Under the pieces are notes generated by a model, which saw only the letters and a program-made list of their open reading frames with translations, had not been told where the DNA came from and ran no database searches. From positions 40,410,527 through 40,474,526 of the forward strand of contig CM049308.1 in assembly GCA_026874595.1 (NCBI GenBank): a stretch of DNA of 64,000 nt, read 5' to 3'. Positions 12,096 to 24,339 of the stretch are shown here, in pieces; position 1 is the first letter of the stretch, and each line of letters begins with the position of its first letter. Origin of the DNA: Sipunculus nudus (lineage: Eukaryota > Annelida > Sipuncula > Golfingiida > Sipunculidae). The position numbers and the translations under genes are program-made.

Positions 12096-12312
12096 ACTTT
12101 AACCGCTGCTTTGTATAGCAAAATATCCCTGCTTTCACCACTAGGGCTGGCATAGGTCAAAGAATTGCATTCAGACCCATGAGAGTGTGGTGTCGCATTG
12201 AATTCAACTCCAATTTTCGACTCAAGACATCCATCCATGTCTCGCTTGTCTGATTCTGACCTTGGTAACAGAACCCCGAAAACTTGTTATACAAAGCAGC
12301 GGTTAAAGCGAA
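12096..12312. repeat. Short inverted-repeat (MITE-like) sequence
   Basis: TAACCGCTGCTTTGTATA at about 12101 is matched in reverse complement by TATACAAAGCAGCGGTTA at about 12289. Part of the interior (CTGGCATAGGTC, CCATGAGAG) is also found near 37610-37810, next to another AACCGCTGCTTTCC. This suggests a small dispersed element. No target duplication could be assigned. Confidence 0.5.
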
Positions 12313-12690
12313 GGAGATCTGGAATGACTGTAGTGTATACGTTGTACTCGGCCTCGGGTTCATCTGATAATTGCAATCATATTGCGTAAGTTCGTGCGGG
12401 ACGGAGTGGTATTGGCTTGCCCCCCTCCCCCTAACTTTTTTTTTTAACAGGAGAGATTTACACCATTTATCCCCAACGGTAAGTAAACAGTAGTAGTGTC
12501 CCAGTTTATCAATTTAATCGATGATTGGTCGTTTTCATTCATAATCGAATGCATTTTTCAATAATCGATCACAAATAATTATGTATACAAATGCAAAATG
12601 GCCATATTATCCAGTAAAAAGTATTAAAATCCTTTCAAAGATATATAAAACAAGACGGGACAAAAACCTTGTGAAGCGAACATGAGTCAA
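12313..12690. other. Unique AT-rich flank of the 27-bp array
   Basis: Contains a C-rich and a T-rich homopolymer patch around 12420-12450. Nothing else is recognised. Confidence 0.5.
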
Positions 12691-15296
12691 CAAACCGGCC
12701 GTTACCTTGATCTTCAACAACCCGGCCATTACCTTGATGTTCAACAACACGGACGTTACCTTGATCTTCAACAACCCGCCCGTTAACTTAATCTTCGACA
12801 ACCCGGCCGTTCCCTTGATCTTTGACAACACGGCCGTTACCTTGATCTTCAAAATCCCGGCCGTTACTTTGATCTTAAAAAACCCGGCCGTTACCTTGAT
12901 TTTCAACACCCTGGCCATTACCTTGATTTTCAACACCCCGGTCGTTACCTTGATTTTCAACATCCCAGCCGTTACCTTGATCTTTGACAACACGGCCGTT
13001 ACCTTAATCTTCAACACCCCGGCCGTTACCGTAATCTTCAACATCCCGCCCGTTACCTTAATCTTCAACACCCCGGTCGTTACCTTGATCTTTGACCCTA
13101 CAGCCGTTAGCTTGATCTTCAACAACCCGGCCGTTAAATTGATCTTCAACAACCCGGCCGTTCCCTTGATCTTTGACAACACGGCCGTTACCTTGATCTT
13201 CAAAATCCCGGCCGTTACCTTGATCTTAAAAACCCGGCCGTTACCTTGATTTTCAACACCCTGTTCATTACATTGATCTTCAACACCCCGGCCGTTACCT
13301 TGATTTTCAACATCCCGGCCGTTACCTTGATCTTCAACAACACGGCCGTTACCTTGAACTTCAACACCCCGGCCGTTACCTTGATCTTTGACCCTACGGC
13401 CGTTACCTTGATCTTCATCAACCCGGCCGTTACCTTGATCTTCAAAAACCGGCCGTTCCCTTATTTTCAACACCCCGGCCGTTACCTTGATGATCAACAA
13501 CACTGCCGTTAACTTGATCTTCAACAACCCGGCCGTTCCCTTGATCTTTGACAACAAGGCCGTTACCTTAATCTTCATTAACCCGGCCGTTACCTTGATC
13601 TTCAAAAACCGGCCGTTGCCTTTATTTTCAACACCCCGGCCGTTACCTTGATGATCAGCAACACTGCCGTTACCTTGATCATCAACAACCCGACCGTTAA
13701 CTTGATCTTCAACAACCCGGCCGTTCCCTTGATCTTTGACAACACGGCCGTTACCTTAATCTTCAACACCCCGGCCGTTACCTTAACCTTCAACATCCCG
13801 CCCGTTACCTTAATCTTCAACATCCCGCCCGTTACCTTGATCTTCAACACCACGGCCGTTACCTTGATCTTCAACAACACGGCCGTTACCTTGATCTTCA
13901 AAAACCGGCCGTTCCCTTATTTTCAACACCCCGGCCGTTACCTTGATGATCAACAACACTGCCGTTAACTTGATCTTCAACAACCCGGCCGTTCCCTTGA
14001 TCTTTGACAACAAGGCCGTTACCTTAATCTTCATTAACCCGGCCGTTACCTTGATCTTCAAAAACCGGCCGTTGCCTTTATTTTCAACACCCCGGCCGTT
14101 ACCTTGATGATCAGCAACACTGCCGTTACCTTGATCTTCAACAACCCGACCGTTAACTTGATCTTCAACAACCCGGCCGTTCCCTTGATCTTTGACAACA
14201 CGGCCGTTACCTTAATCTTCAACACCCCGGCCGTTACCTTAACCTTCAACATCCCGCCCGTTACCTTAATCTTCAACATCCCGCCCGTTACCTTGATCTT
14301 CAACACCACGGCCGTTACCTTGATCTTCAACAACACGGCCGTTACCTTGACCTTCATCAACCCGTCCGTTACCTTGATCTTCAACAACCCGGCCGTTACC
14401 TTGATCTTTGACAACACGGCCGTTACCTTAATCTTCAACACCCCGGCCGTTACTTTAACCTTCAACATCCCGCCCGTTACCTTAATCTTCAACATCCCGC
14501 CCGTTACCTTGATCTTTAACATCCCGCCCGTTACCTTGATCTTCAACACCCCGTCCGTTACCTAATCTTCAACAACACGGCCGTTACCTTGATTTTCAAC
14601 AATAGGTCTGTAACCTTGATCTTCAACACCCCGGCCGTTACCTTGATCTTAAAAAACACGGCCGTTGCCTTGATTTTCATCAACACGGCCTTTACCATGA
14701 TCTTCAACAACCCGGCCGTTACCTTGATCTTTGACAACACGGCCGTTACCTTGATCTTCAACTACCCGGCCGTTACCTTGATCTTAAACAACCCGGCCGT
14801 TACCTTGATTTTCAACATCCCGGCCGTTACCTTTATCTTCAACAATACGGCCGTTACCTTGATCTTCAACACCCCTGCCATTACCTTGACCTTCAACACG
14901 GCCGTTACCTTGATCTTCATCAACACGGCCTTGACTTTGATCTTAAACAACCCGACCCATATCTTGATCTACAACACCCCGGCCGTTACCTTGATCTTTA
15001 ACAACCCGGCCGTTTCCTTGATCTTCAACAACAAGGCCGTTCCCTTGATCTTCTACAACCCGGCCGTTACCTTGATCTTCAAAATCCCGGCCGTTACCTT
15101 GATCTTCGAAAACCCGGCCGTTACCTTGATTTTCAACACCCTGGCCATTACCTTGATCTTCAACACCCCGGCCGTTACCTTGATCTTCAACACCCCGGCC
15201 GTTACCTTGATCTTTGACACCCCGGCTGTTCCCTCGATCTTCAACATGACGGCCGTTACCTTGATCTTCAACAACCCGGCCGTTACCTTGATCTTC
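12691..15296. repeat. 27-bp GC-rich tandem array, open in several frames
   Basis: About 96 copies of a 27-base unit read on the plus strand as CCCGGCCGTTACCTTGATCT then TCAACAA. Because 27 is a multiple of three and the unit lacks stops in several frames, long open frames exist on both strands: plus NNPAVTLIF repeats, minus KIKVTAGLL repeats, and a minus third frame with EDQGNGRVV repeats. The longest minus frame spans 12607-13605 (332 codons) and leaves the array for a short unique tail. A 456-bp block is duplicated in tandem (13441-13897 versus 13897-14353), and a 351-bp offset relates 12821 and 13172. There is no splice, promoter or Kozak evidence for expression. I call it a minisatellite. 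Confidence 0.93.
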
Positions 15297-15538
15297 AAGC
15301 GTGATGTACATGTTAGACTAAATTTAATTTTTCATTATATTAAGCATTATTTATACAACAAATTTAATATAGAAGTCACAAAATATAGCAGGTACATAAA
15401 ATAATCGATTAAAAATCGATCATCATTCGTTTTACTTCTTTTATTTATTGATCATAATGTTACAACCGATTTCTACAACAAGTAAGTAGAAGACCAATAA
15501 TACTTCAGTTTTTATATGAATCCCTAAAACCTGCGTTT

Positions 15539-15559
15539 TATATATATATATATATATAT
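15539..15559. repeat. (TA)n microsatellite
   Basis: About ten TA dinucleotides at the left border of the Tigger-like remnant; they may have replaced its terminus. Confidence 0.85.
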
Positions 15560-16761
15560 GTTATTTGGGGGCGGTCGTATATGTGAAAATCTTACCTTGG
15601 TCGCATATATCACGGCGATGTTTAATGTGTATCAGTTTGTATATATTGCATATCTTTAATGTGAATTATAACAAAATATTTTACTAAGCGGAGAACCCTT
15701 ATTATGAATGTTTTATTTTGTGTAGCTGAAAAGAAAACAAAATTGTTTTATATAATTATTCATGATAAAAATATATATGCATATATAAATGCATATATAT
15801 AAATATATATACACAGATGATTAACACATAATTACACTAGAGACAATACGAAGATAATCTATTTGAACATACTGAAATAATACGTGGTTGTCATATATTT
15901 AGCCCTCCGCCTGAGTATATATTGCGTGCACTTGAGGTTTACCGACGCTTAACTGCTGAGCCAATTGGCGCTGACTGCATCCTGGTGTTTCCGCCTTGAT
16001 TAACACCACTTTCTCCTTCAAGAAGCGCTCTTTCCGAGGCATGGTCGCACAACAGCAAGCCATTTAAACGCAAACTGAACCAGTAGAGAAATAAACTGAC
16101 AGCGATTTATCTGATAAGGCAAGACAACGGATTTGCCCCATGCAAGCTTTGTATTTATACTTTTGACTGACTGCTCAATACTCAGTGTGAGTAAGGTATG
16201 AGCACATTTAGGATTAACTAGATCATTAATTTGACCAATGAGGATCGAACATGTGATGAGTAAAAATATTAAGCTCTCACCCCCGATCTTTTAGTAGCTG
16301 TAATACAGGTGATCACTGAGGGGCAATTAGCATCGCTAGCCCAAGACCCCAGGGCAGTTAGCCAGGCAGACTGGCTTATTAAGTAATCAGGCCGATAGTT
16401 ACCCTCTTTGATCTACAACTTACGCCTCAACGAGTCCCAGCGCGGACATCGAGTCAGGAAGGGTTACACTAGGGTTTAGAACCCTTGTTACCCTCTTTGA
16501 TCTTTCGTTAAGGCGCCTGTGACAAGGCGCAGCCATTGACTCGTGACAAAAGTTGTTTCAGTACTTCTCGGCGGTGGTCGCATTAGCGGGGTCGCATTAG
16601 CGCTGGGGCCAGGATTTCTGGTCGTAATTCTGAATTTAGGGGTGGTCGTAATTTTGAGTCATTTTTAAACATAAATAAACTAATGAAAATTCGGGACCAA
16701 GCAAAGTGGTCGTAATTGTGGGGTGAACGCAATTGTGGGGAGGTCGCAAGGCGCGGTTCCA

Positions 16762-16764
<3 letters not shown>
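15560..16764 (-). mobile_element. pogo/Tigger-like DNA transposon remnant
   Basis: The right end reads, on the minus strand, CAGTGGAACCGCGCCTTGCG and lies directly against a TA run, as expected for Tc1/mariner-type insertion at TA. Subterminal GGTCGCATT/GGTCGTAAT words recur several times between 16565 and 16750, and twice near the left end (15573 and 15599). A transposase N-terminal fragment lies inside at 15899-16042. The left terminal inverted repeat is not recognisable, perhaps lost to TA expansion, and most of the transposase is missing. This is an internally deleted, non-autonomous relic. Confidence 0.72.
15899..16042 (-). pseudogene. Truncated pogo/Tigger transposase N-terminus (Psq-type HTH)
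   Basis: A 47-codon frame opens MPRKERFLKEKVVLIKAE and continues with CSQRQLAQQLSVGKPQVHAI before a stop. The layout is the N-terminal helix-turn-helix of CENP-B/pogo/Tigger transposases: a basic start, a KVxLIK helix, then SQRQLAxxLxVxKxxVHxI as the recognition helices. In the family this domain binds the transposon ends. It is normally followed by a second HTH and a DDE catalytic domain of several hundred residues, both absent here. The identification rests on pattern memory of the family, not on a search. Confidence 0.75.
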
Positions 16765-16813
<49 letters not shown>

Positions 16814-16829
16814 CTGTTTCCATGAAAGC

Positions 16830-16862
<33 letters not shown>
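16765..16862. repeat. Two (TA)n tracts
   Basis: TA runs at 16765-16812 and 16833-16862, separated by TAGCTGTTTCCATGAAAGCG. They abut the transposon terminus. Confidence 0.93.
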
Positions 16863-16867
<5 letters not shown>

Positions 16868-17370
16868 AAAACCGAGCGTGTTTCGATGTACGCGTATATG
16901 CGTTTATGTGTGAATTGACAGGCGTATGTAATAACACAGTGGATCTAGCTGGACTTCTACAAAAAAGAGTGAGAGTTCACGCTGACCCAATGGGTGAAAA
17001 TCGCTCCCGGTCCGAATTCACGCTTATAAGCAGACGGACACATTGAAACGCTCCGGTAACAAAATCGTATCAACGATTTTTCACACACATATATACACAT
17101 GTGGAAACAGCTAATTAATTAACTCTTGAATAAGAGTAAATGAGGCCACAATATTGTTTTAGTTTTTTATTATAATAAGCCTAAAACGAGATATCTCTTT
17201 TATAACTGACTATTAACATTAAAGAAATAAAAGGAAGTCCGGATGTGGGTTCAGTTTGGAATTATGGTCCTAAAGGATGATACAAGACTGTTATTAATAA
17301 CAAGAAAATGTACAGGACTGGTCATAACGATCAGTCTCTGTCATTATCCATGCAGTAGTTATGGTGTTAG

Positions 17371-17371
<1 letters not shown>
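16863..17371. other. No recognisable gene
   Basis: Non-coding. The open frame across the TA tract is produced by the microsatellite. Confidence 0.45.
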
Positions 17372-17427
<56 letters not shown>

Positions 17428-17436
17428 TATATATAT
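17372..17436. repeat. (TA)n microsatellite
   Basis: About 30 TA dinucleotides with a single interruption near 17423. Confidence 0.95.
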
Positions 17437-17599
17437 GAAAGTGAACTTGCTTGTTTTTATCATTTAAATTTGTTTATTCATCAAACCAGGCTAGAACTTA
17501 CGATGATTCAGTAAAGGCAGTACACAATATCCTCTATTAACTCTATTAACCTAATAAGAGATCAATCCTTAAAAGACAAGTATAAGTTATAGCCCAATG

Positions 17600-17970
17600 A
17601 AATGTAATGCAAGCCGTGAGGTTTGTGAGGCTTGTGTCACATGGAAGGCGACCTTTGGGCGTGTCATTTTTTTTGGCTACGCACCAGTTCTTTGCCATAT
17701 TTGAAAAGTCGCCATGCAACTACACAAAGGTTTTGGCATCAAATAAGTACGGACAGCGGGGGCATTTTCACATGACATTTATATATCGTGATAACATTTT
17801 CAGGACAAATCACATGTGGTCGGACGGAAATACGAACGTACTGAAAAACGGACGGACGGACACGGTGATCACTATGGGGCACCGCTTTTCAATGGGGGCC
17901 CTGATAAATAAGAAAAACTGGCCAAGACCATGCAGGAACTGGGTTAAGCATAGGTAAATTAATATTTCTC
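17600..17970. repeat. Probable dispersed repeat (low confidence)
   Basis: Contains an ACGGACGGACGGACAC run, then GATCACTATGGGGCACCGC and a GGGGGCCCTGATAA block. This combination looks like the tail of dispersed repeats common in invertebrate genomes. A 116-codon open frame (17607-17957) has no recognisable domain. I do not call it a gene. Confidence 0.3.
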
Positions 17971-19190
17971 TTGTATATACACTGTGGTATTAAAAACATA
18001 AATTTATGTATAATATAATATATGATTCATGAAAGTCTCTTTTTGGATAATTTTGTTGTTTTTTTAACGGATAACCTATCAGATTGATCAAATTACAGTC
18101 ATATATAAAGACATGTAATAAACTTTATAAACATAACCTGATTCAACGATCACTCCGAGAAAAAAAACCATACATAAATATTATAATTCAGGGAGGCACC
18201 ACCGTTTCTAAGCTTGAACTGTCGGGAACGATGTAAAGTGTGTCCTAAGGAGCAAATTCTTATATTTTCCATAAACCCGGGGAATTTTGACTTTTCCGCG
18301 ATGGGTTATAGTAGCGCTATTTATGATGAACTTTTTGAACTACTTAAGAACGGGTAAATTGGAAGTATAATATTGTACTAGACTGATGTACTTTTCTAAA
18401 TACAGACATGTAGAGGACTGACTCTCAACATTTCGAAAAATAATAAGAACACTTGCCCAAAATAGGGAATACGTATATTTGGCATGGAAACCTGCGCCTA
18501 ACTCACCGAAGACTCCACTGTCTCTTTTTCTTATTTTATGTTAATAAATGTAGTACGACCCAGCTCCCATTTATCCCATGCACACATTAAAGCGACACGT
18601 TGTTGTTTTATTGTCCGCGGTCTGCATAGCACTGCGATTTAAAAGCATTACCGGCTGTAGTATTAATGAAAAAAAAGCAAGTGGGGCGGGGGGGGGGGGG
18701 GGAGAAGATACAGTGAAAGTAAGAGGGCTTGTGTCGCTCGATTTATCAGTTTGGATTATCTTGTATCCAAACTGGTCTAATACCCGAGGTTCGTTTAAAA
18801 AACATAACCTGTCATTGCTGTAAGATCCGTACCTTCAGGTGCAGGTGCATGTGATATGGTAAAGAAGAAGAAGAAGATATTACAGAGCTGGAGCATTCCA
18901 TATGTTTATAAAGTCCTGTAGAAGTCGTTGGCTTTTCACCCCGGTACGCACGCAAACACGATGCCACAAGCACAAACCATTCTGATTGGCTTTCAGTTAG
19001 AATGGTAGTTAATGGATAAATTTTGTTATTTTGTTTACATCCGTTTATCTGAAAAAAAAATATGTTCATGTGTCGCATTGGTTTAAGAAATTGTGGTGTC
19101 AGAGTATTAACGAATGATCTGTGGCCATATCTGTTCTGCCATTAGCTACATAGTTAGAACACCACTGGCAAATCCTTTAATAAAGAACCT
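17971..19190. other. Non-coding sequence, nothing identified
   Basis: Includes a poly-G tract near 18685-18703 and a short (GAA)n near 18859-18874. The open frames at 18578-18823 and 18812-19078 show no family features. Confidence 0.45.
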
Positions 19191-19199
19191 GTTTCTCTG

Positions 19200-19276
19200 G
19201 TGTATGTGGTTGTTTTACCCATGTCCGTCATTCCGTCCTTCCGTCCTTCCATCCTTCCGTCATTCCGTCATTCCGA
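19200..19276. repeat. (CCTTCCGT/CATTCCGT)n simple repeat
   Basis: About eight imperfect copies of an octamer of the type TCCTTCCG/TCATTCCG. Confidence 0.85.
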
Positions 19277-19284
19277 AATGAAAC

Positions 19285-19775
19285 AGTTGTACGGACTTTT
19301 TTCGCAATGCCTGCAGTTATTGGCCTGTTTTTTTTTTTTTTTTTGTGTAGGGGCAGATAATGTTCAGTTACAGATTGAGTTCGCGTTTCGTCCCGGTTGA
19401 CCCTTCTTTTGACAGTGTGATGGCTCTGAAACAGAAAATTTCATGAAAAATATAAATTTTCGTGACAAATGCACATGTACGGACTTTTTTTGTAATGCTT
19501 GCAGATATTAGCCTAATTTTTGGTGTGTGGGTGCATAATGACCACTTACAGATTGAGTTCGCATTTTGTCCTGAATGACCTACTTTTGACTGTATGACAG
19601 CTCCGGAACATAGAAAATTTCATGAAAAATAGAAATTTTAATGACAAGTGCACATGTACGGACGTTTTTCGCAATAAATGCAGATATTGGCCTAAGTTTT
19701 GGTGTTATGACTAGTTACAGATTGTGTTCGCGTTTTGTCCAAGTTGACCTGCTATTGACCGTATGACATACAGGT
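19285..19775. repeat. ~180-bp tandem repeat, 2.7 copies
   Basis: TGTACGGAC begins copies at 19288, 19476 and 19655. Each contains GCAGATATTGGCCTAA-like, TTACAGATTGAGTTCGC, TTTCATGAAAAATA and a TTGACC...TATGACAG block. The first copy has a long T run. Confidence 0.9.
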
Positions 19776-21180
19776 ACTTGACAACGGGAGGGGGTGGGTG
19801 GGTTGATATGATATGCACTTGATGACTCCTCCCCGATCTTCATTTTAGCATATCTAATCAAACAGATTTTCCTTATTCTAATGCCGATAAGCCGTTATCC
19901 CCTCAAAATGCCATAAATATAACTTTTTGAACATTTTGTTGCAAAGCAAGCTTCCACATGTATCCAAACTCTTGACACGGGAGGTCATGCAAAGATTATA
20001 AACAGCCCAGCAACGAATTTTGCTACAGAAGCACAGGGATGTGTACGCGTTCATTAGCATAACTTATAAGCCGGCCCGGTATGTAGATTACACTGATATA
20101 TATTCAGAATACTTGCTCCAAAACAAATTCATGAATGATTTGTGTGTGTAAAATATATAAAAATTTATATAAATATATATAAAATGTATATAATATTATA
20201 ATATGGCCATTAGTACACTGATGGTAAGCAGTATGTGTATGTTGGCGTGGAGGGGGGAGTGTTCAGGGGCCCTCCCCATATAAAATGTCGTTAATGTCCA
20301 TCTCCTAAAAAAATAAAATAATTGAAATTGCAGAATTTAAATATAACAGTCGATAAAGTTATCTCTTTTTTCTGCATGCTTTGATCAAGTTATTAAAATT
20401 GTTACATGTGAGTTTTAATGAAGCTCAGTTAACTTTTCAAGAAAGTAAAAACAAATCAACCGCACATTTAATAATGACAAACAGGCCAGAGAATCACGGG
20501 CCATTTAAAAGCCGTGGCCGCTGGTCAGCTACTCTAGGATTTATAATGATTGGTATCAAATAGTGTCAAATAGTATGTCAATACTTAATTTAGGGAAATC
20601 CGATCAAATATCTCGTGCATAATTCTGAAGTCGGCAGAAAAAGAATCGGACCTCGACCGTTCACGTCCCCCCGGATCGGGCTAGAGCTATCTATATAATT
20701 TATTCATCTGAATGCGATTATGAAGATACTTCAGTGATATTTTATTATTTGTTTAATATCATCAAATATATACATTGTTTAAGACAAAAATAACAGCATA
20801 TATAGGAGACCTAACATAACTATAAATAGATGTTGTTTTACATTTCAAACGAAAGATAATAAGGACGTTTAAAGTAAACCCTATCGGTCCAGTTAAAACG
20901 GCTACAGACTCATGTTATCAGGGCTACTCTATCGCAGATTCGTCAAACAGAATATTACAGAATCAACCATGGCTCATCGTGAAATATCAGCGCGGGCTTG
21001 TAACAGATCCCCTGTCTTTATAGCTTTTTATCGTATATCATGAGTGCAATTCTCGTATTTTTTATGATCTCTCTCTCTCTCTCACATACACAGTGTGTTC
21101 ACATGAGACCTGCTCCTGTTTTCGACCGTCTCAAGTACCCACCATGTGGGAGACAGTTCATCTTTGTATCCGCCAAAACA
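19776..21180. other. Non-coding sequence
   Basis: AT-rich; contains a short (CT)n run at about 21070-21082. No gene is recognised. Confidence 0.4.
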
Positions 21181-21189
21181 GAGTTTTGC

Positions 21190-22340
21190 GGATACTATGT
21201 TTTCAGCTGCACGCCGCCGCCGCCGCCGCGTAGGTTTCCGGAGAACTCCTCCGTAACCGCTGGGCGGAATTTACGAAACCCGGGATTATGTTCGGGTCAC
21301 ATGTGAACTGCTGCGCCCTGATTTTGTTTTGACCTTTGACCTTTCCTCTGCGCTCTGCGTCCGTTTGTGCGTCTGTTTCCACACATAAACCCACATATCT
21401 CGGGAACCGTTTGATGGATCAGGAAAAATTTTTGCACAAATGTAGCCCTTGGAGAGCTTTATAACATACACAAAAAATGGTGGCGTCACCTGCAACCATG
21501 TTTGCACAGTGTCCATCTGTTCGTCTGCCTTGGGTTAAAATCACTCATATCTCTGCAGTGACTTGACTAATTCACCTAAAATTTGGCATGCGTATACATC
21601 CTGGATAGCTTTTCTGATTTTGTGACAGGTGGCGCCACCTACATTCACGTTTACGCTGCAGACATCCAAGCTCATATCTCGGGAACCGTTTGACCGATCA
21701 GGAAATTTTTTTGCACAAATGTAGCCCTTGGAGAGCTTTATAACATACGCAAAACTGGTGGCGCCACCTGCAGCCATTTTTGCACAGCTCCTGTCTGTTT
21801 GTCTGCCATGGGATAAAATCACTCATATCTCGGCAGTGGTTTGACATATCTGGCTAAAATTTTGCAGGTTTATACATCCCCGACAGCTCTCTTGATTTTA
21901 TGACAGGTGGAGCCACCTGCATTCTAGTTTATGCAGCAGACATCCAAGCTCATATCTTGGGAACCATTTGACCGATTGGGCCAAAGTTTTGCATGTGTAT
22001 AGTTCTCGCATAGCTCTTTATCATACGCAAAACTGGTGCCGTCACCTGCAACCATTTTTGCTCAGCGTCCATCTGATTGTCTGCCACGGGCTAAAATCAC
22101 TCATATACATGTAGTGGTTTGACTTATCTGCCTTAAATTTTGCATATGTATACAACTGGGACGGCTTTCTGGATTTTGTGGTGAGGGGGGGGGGGGGGCA
22201 GCCTTCATACACAATTTGGTTGCAGACATCCATGCTAATATGCAACACTTCACTCTATTTCCCCTTGCCACTTAATCCATGCCTCACTTCACCCGTTCCA
22301 CTCTGATTTAGGCGGATACACGTAGTCGCTTGTCGACTAC
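21190..22340 (+). repeat. Dispersed repeat carrying a ~279-bp tandem unit
   Basis: CATATCTCGGGAACCGTTTG starts successive units at about 21394, 21673 and 21951. Each unit is itself two related halves (a second ATCACTCATATCT lies about 150 bases on) and carries GGTGGCGCCACCTGC. Upstream is a (GCC)n patch with TTTCCGGAGAACTCCTCC. The element ends near GTAGTCGCTTGTCGACTACC. An inverted relative is split around element 1 (24340-24472 and 33629-34280). Confidence 0.85.
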
Positions 22341-22519
22341 CCGTATTCTAGTTTTCTAAATGCTGTTAATAGAATTGACCGAGCGTGATCAGGATCAAGG
22401 TCATTGGTTATGTGCGTCAGTTGTTCCCTTGCGGCATAATAGAAATTATTTCATTCGTCTATCCTTTTCATTTTGTTCGGCAAATGGTCGTATGTTAGAT
22501 GATAGGCAGTTGAATGTGA

Positions 22520-23484
22520 ATCACGTATATATTTACACGCATCGCATCCGCGAACAGTCAAAGTGTTGGATACCAGGTTACAGCTTGTCGCTTATAACAA
22601 TGAAAATAGAAATATATTAGATTCACCTGAACCACGACGAGATCAGTTCGCCAGACGTGCGAGGGAGCCTGCACACCAAGATCAGGTATGTAGATTTATA
22701 AATTAAAAACTGCTATATGCTTCTAGTCCGCTGCCGGCATATGATTGAACATGTAACTGAACACCTTATTGGTCATAAGAAATTGGCATACTATATCCTT
22801 CTTATCCCACCAATACATTATTAAATCCGATAGAATTAACAAGTAAGATTGCGAAGATTCACATATTTGGTGAAAAAAACGCCGGTGTCAAGAGGAATCA
22901 TGATTAACTGTTTGTGGAATAACAAAATAATTAGAAATGTGTCTGACTGAATATCTTAAGAAAATCTTAAATCTCCCTACAAAACAGTCATGTAGGCTTG
23001 TGACATCTATGTCGTATTCAAAATAGCCATCACAATCCAATATAACGGCTTTGAGGTAAAGCATATTGAAATAAACATTATTGTAGGGAGAATTATAATG
23101 GTGGGCGAATCTTACTAAACTATAGCAACCTTTGTTTCTTGTAATGAAAATTTAAATCCTTAACTTTTTATTTGATTGACATTCATCATGTCTGTGCAAC
23201 CTGTGTTACGGGATTATGATATTTGAAAACAGATTATTCCTCTTATGGGCCATTTAAGCCGTATACATACGTCTGCATTAATTCCATTTATAATTTCATG
23301 GTGGTTATTGTGTCTTAAATCTAGATGTGACAAACTGCGTTCAGTCTTTGCTTGACTTTTAATCACAAATTTGAAAGTAAATATATATAGGCTGTACTTA
23401 TCCAGTCAACTAATAGTCTTTTAAAATGCAATATTAATAACTGTTATGGGAAGGCCATAACAATACTTTAACATTCATGCTATG
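22520..23484. repeat. Segmental duplication, copy 1
   Basis: Aligns in direct orientation with 34310-35620, with shared blocks such as ACACGCATCG, GACGTGCGAGGGAGCCTGC, TAGTCCGCTG, CATGTAGGCTTGTGAC and TTCATCATG. This copy lacks the SINE present in the other and so preserves the empty site. No exon is recognised in either copy. Confidence 0.85.
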
Positions 23485-23702
23485 TACAGCGCTGTGTCAT
23501 TACTGCAGTATTCAGTATACCTACAGATCTGTTACATTACTGTAACATTCAGTATATGTACAGGGCTGTGAATATACTGTTACATTCAGCATATGTACCC
23601 GACTGTAACATTTATATGTGTACCGGACTGTAACATTACTCTAACATTCAGTATATGTACCGGACTGTAACATTACTCCAACATTCAGTACATGTACCGG
23701 AC
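23485..23702. repeat. 37-bp tandem repeat
   Basis: Five to six copies of AACATTCAGTATATGTACCG followed by GACTGTAACATTACTCT, for example at 23643 and 23680. Confidence 0.9.
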
Positions 23703-24300
23703 TTCCAGGGAGGTCCATGTAAAATCTCCTTGAAAAGCTGAAATAAGATATCTGTTACCGATACTCTCCCAGCTATGGGTCTCATAAGAACCCCCAGAAT
23801 CATAAAAAAAAATACAAAAGCTTCAGTATCTTAATAACTACTGCCTTGATCACCATGATTCTTTGCATGAATATTGATCATAGAGTGTTCCATCAGTTCC
23901 TGCGAACTGGTGGCGCCATCTGTATTTTTTTCTAATTTTACGATTTTTTCTCTATTTTTGATACCTTCAAAGAAGCAGTCATCTGTAAACAGGGCACAAA
24001 TCGTAATCCCTGGATCTGGAATCTTCTAACTTGGAATCAAGGTAAGTCAGTAAAAGTCTCTGTGGAAACATGAAATTTGATACAAAGTGGTTAAGGTATT
24101 GATTTGAAATTTTGCATGTCAATCTGTCTTGGAGAGTTTTCTCGTAAACCATACATTTTTAAGGACTCTTCACAAATTTCCTGACTTTCTTGCACTCTGG
24201 CAGTCATTTTGCTCATTGTACAACATTCATTGAATTCAGTTGAGCGTCATGGCCCATTGGCCACTAGTTTTTATATATATTCAGAATATATCGAACATTA
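23703..24300. repeat. Dispersed repeat related to 52814-53830
   Basis: Starts with TCCAGGGAGGTCC and ends with GCGTCATGGCCCATTGGCCACTAGTT, the same terminal phrase found at about 53800 after the 155-bp array. It appears to be a member of the same dispersed family with fewer internal units. Confidence 0.65.
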
Positions 24301-24339
24301 GCATATAAATGAATGATGTGTGTAAAATGTATCGAAAAG

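Noticed and set aside
12607-13605. 332-codon minus-strand open frame as a protein gene
   Set aside because: It is a translation of the 27-bp tandem array. The plus strand and another minus frame are equally open, and no start context, splice sites or unique domain support a gene.
12691-15296. CENP-B box in the 27-bp unit
   Set aside because: The unit has TTCAACAACCCGG or TTCGAAAACCCGG, which does not fit the required TTCG-4N-A-2N-CGGG spacing.
17607-17957. 116-codon frame as a gene
   Set aside because: No domain is recognised, and the sequence includes an ACGGACGGACGG run and other repeat-like blocks.
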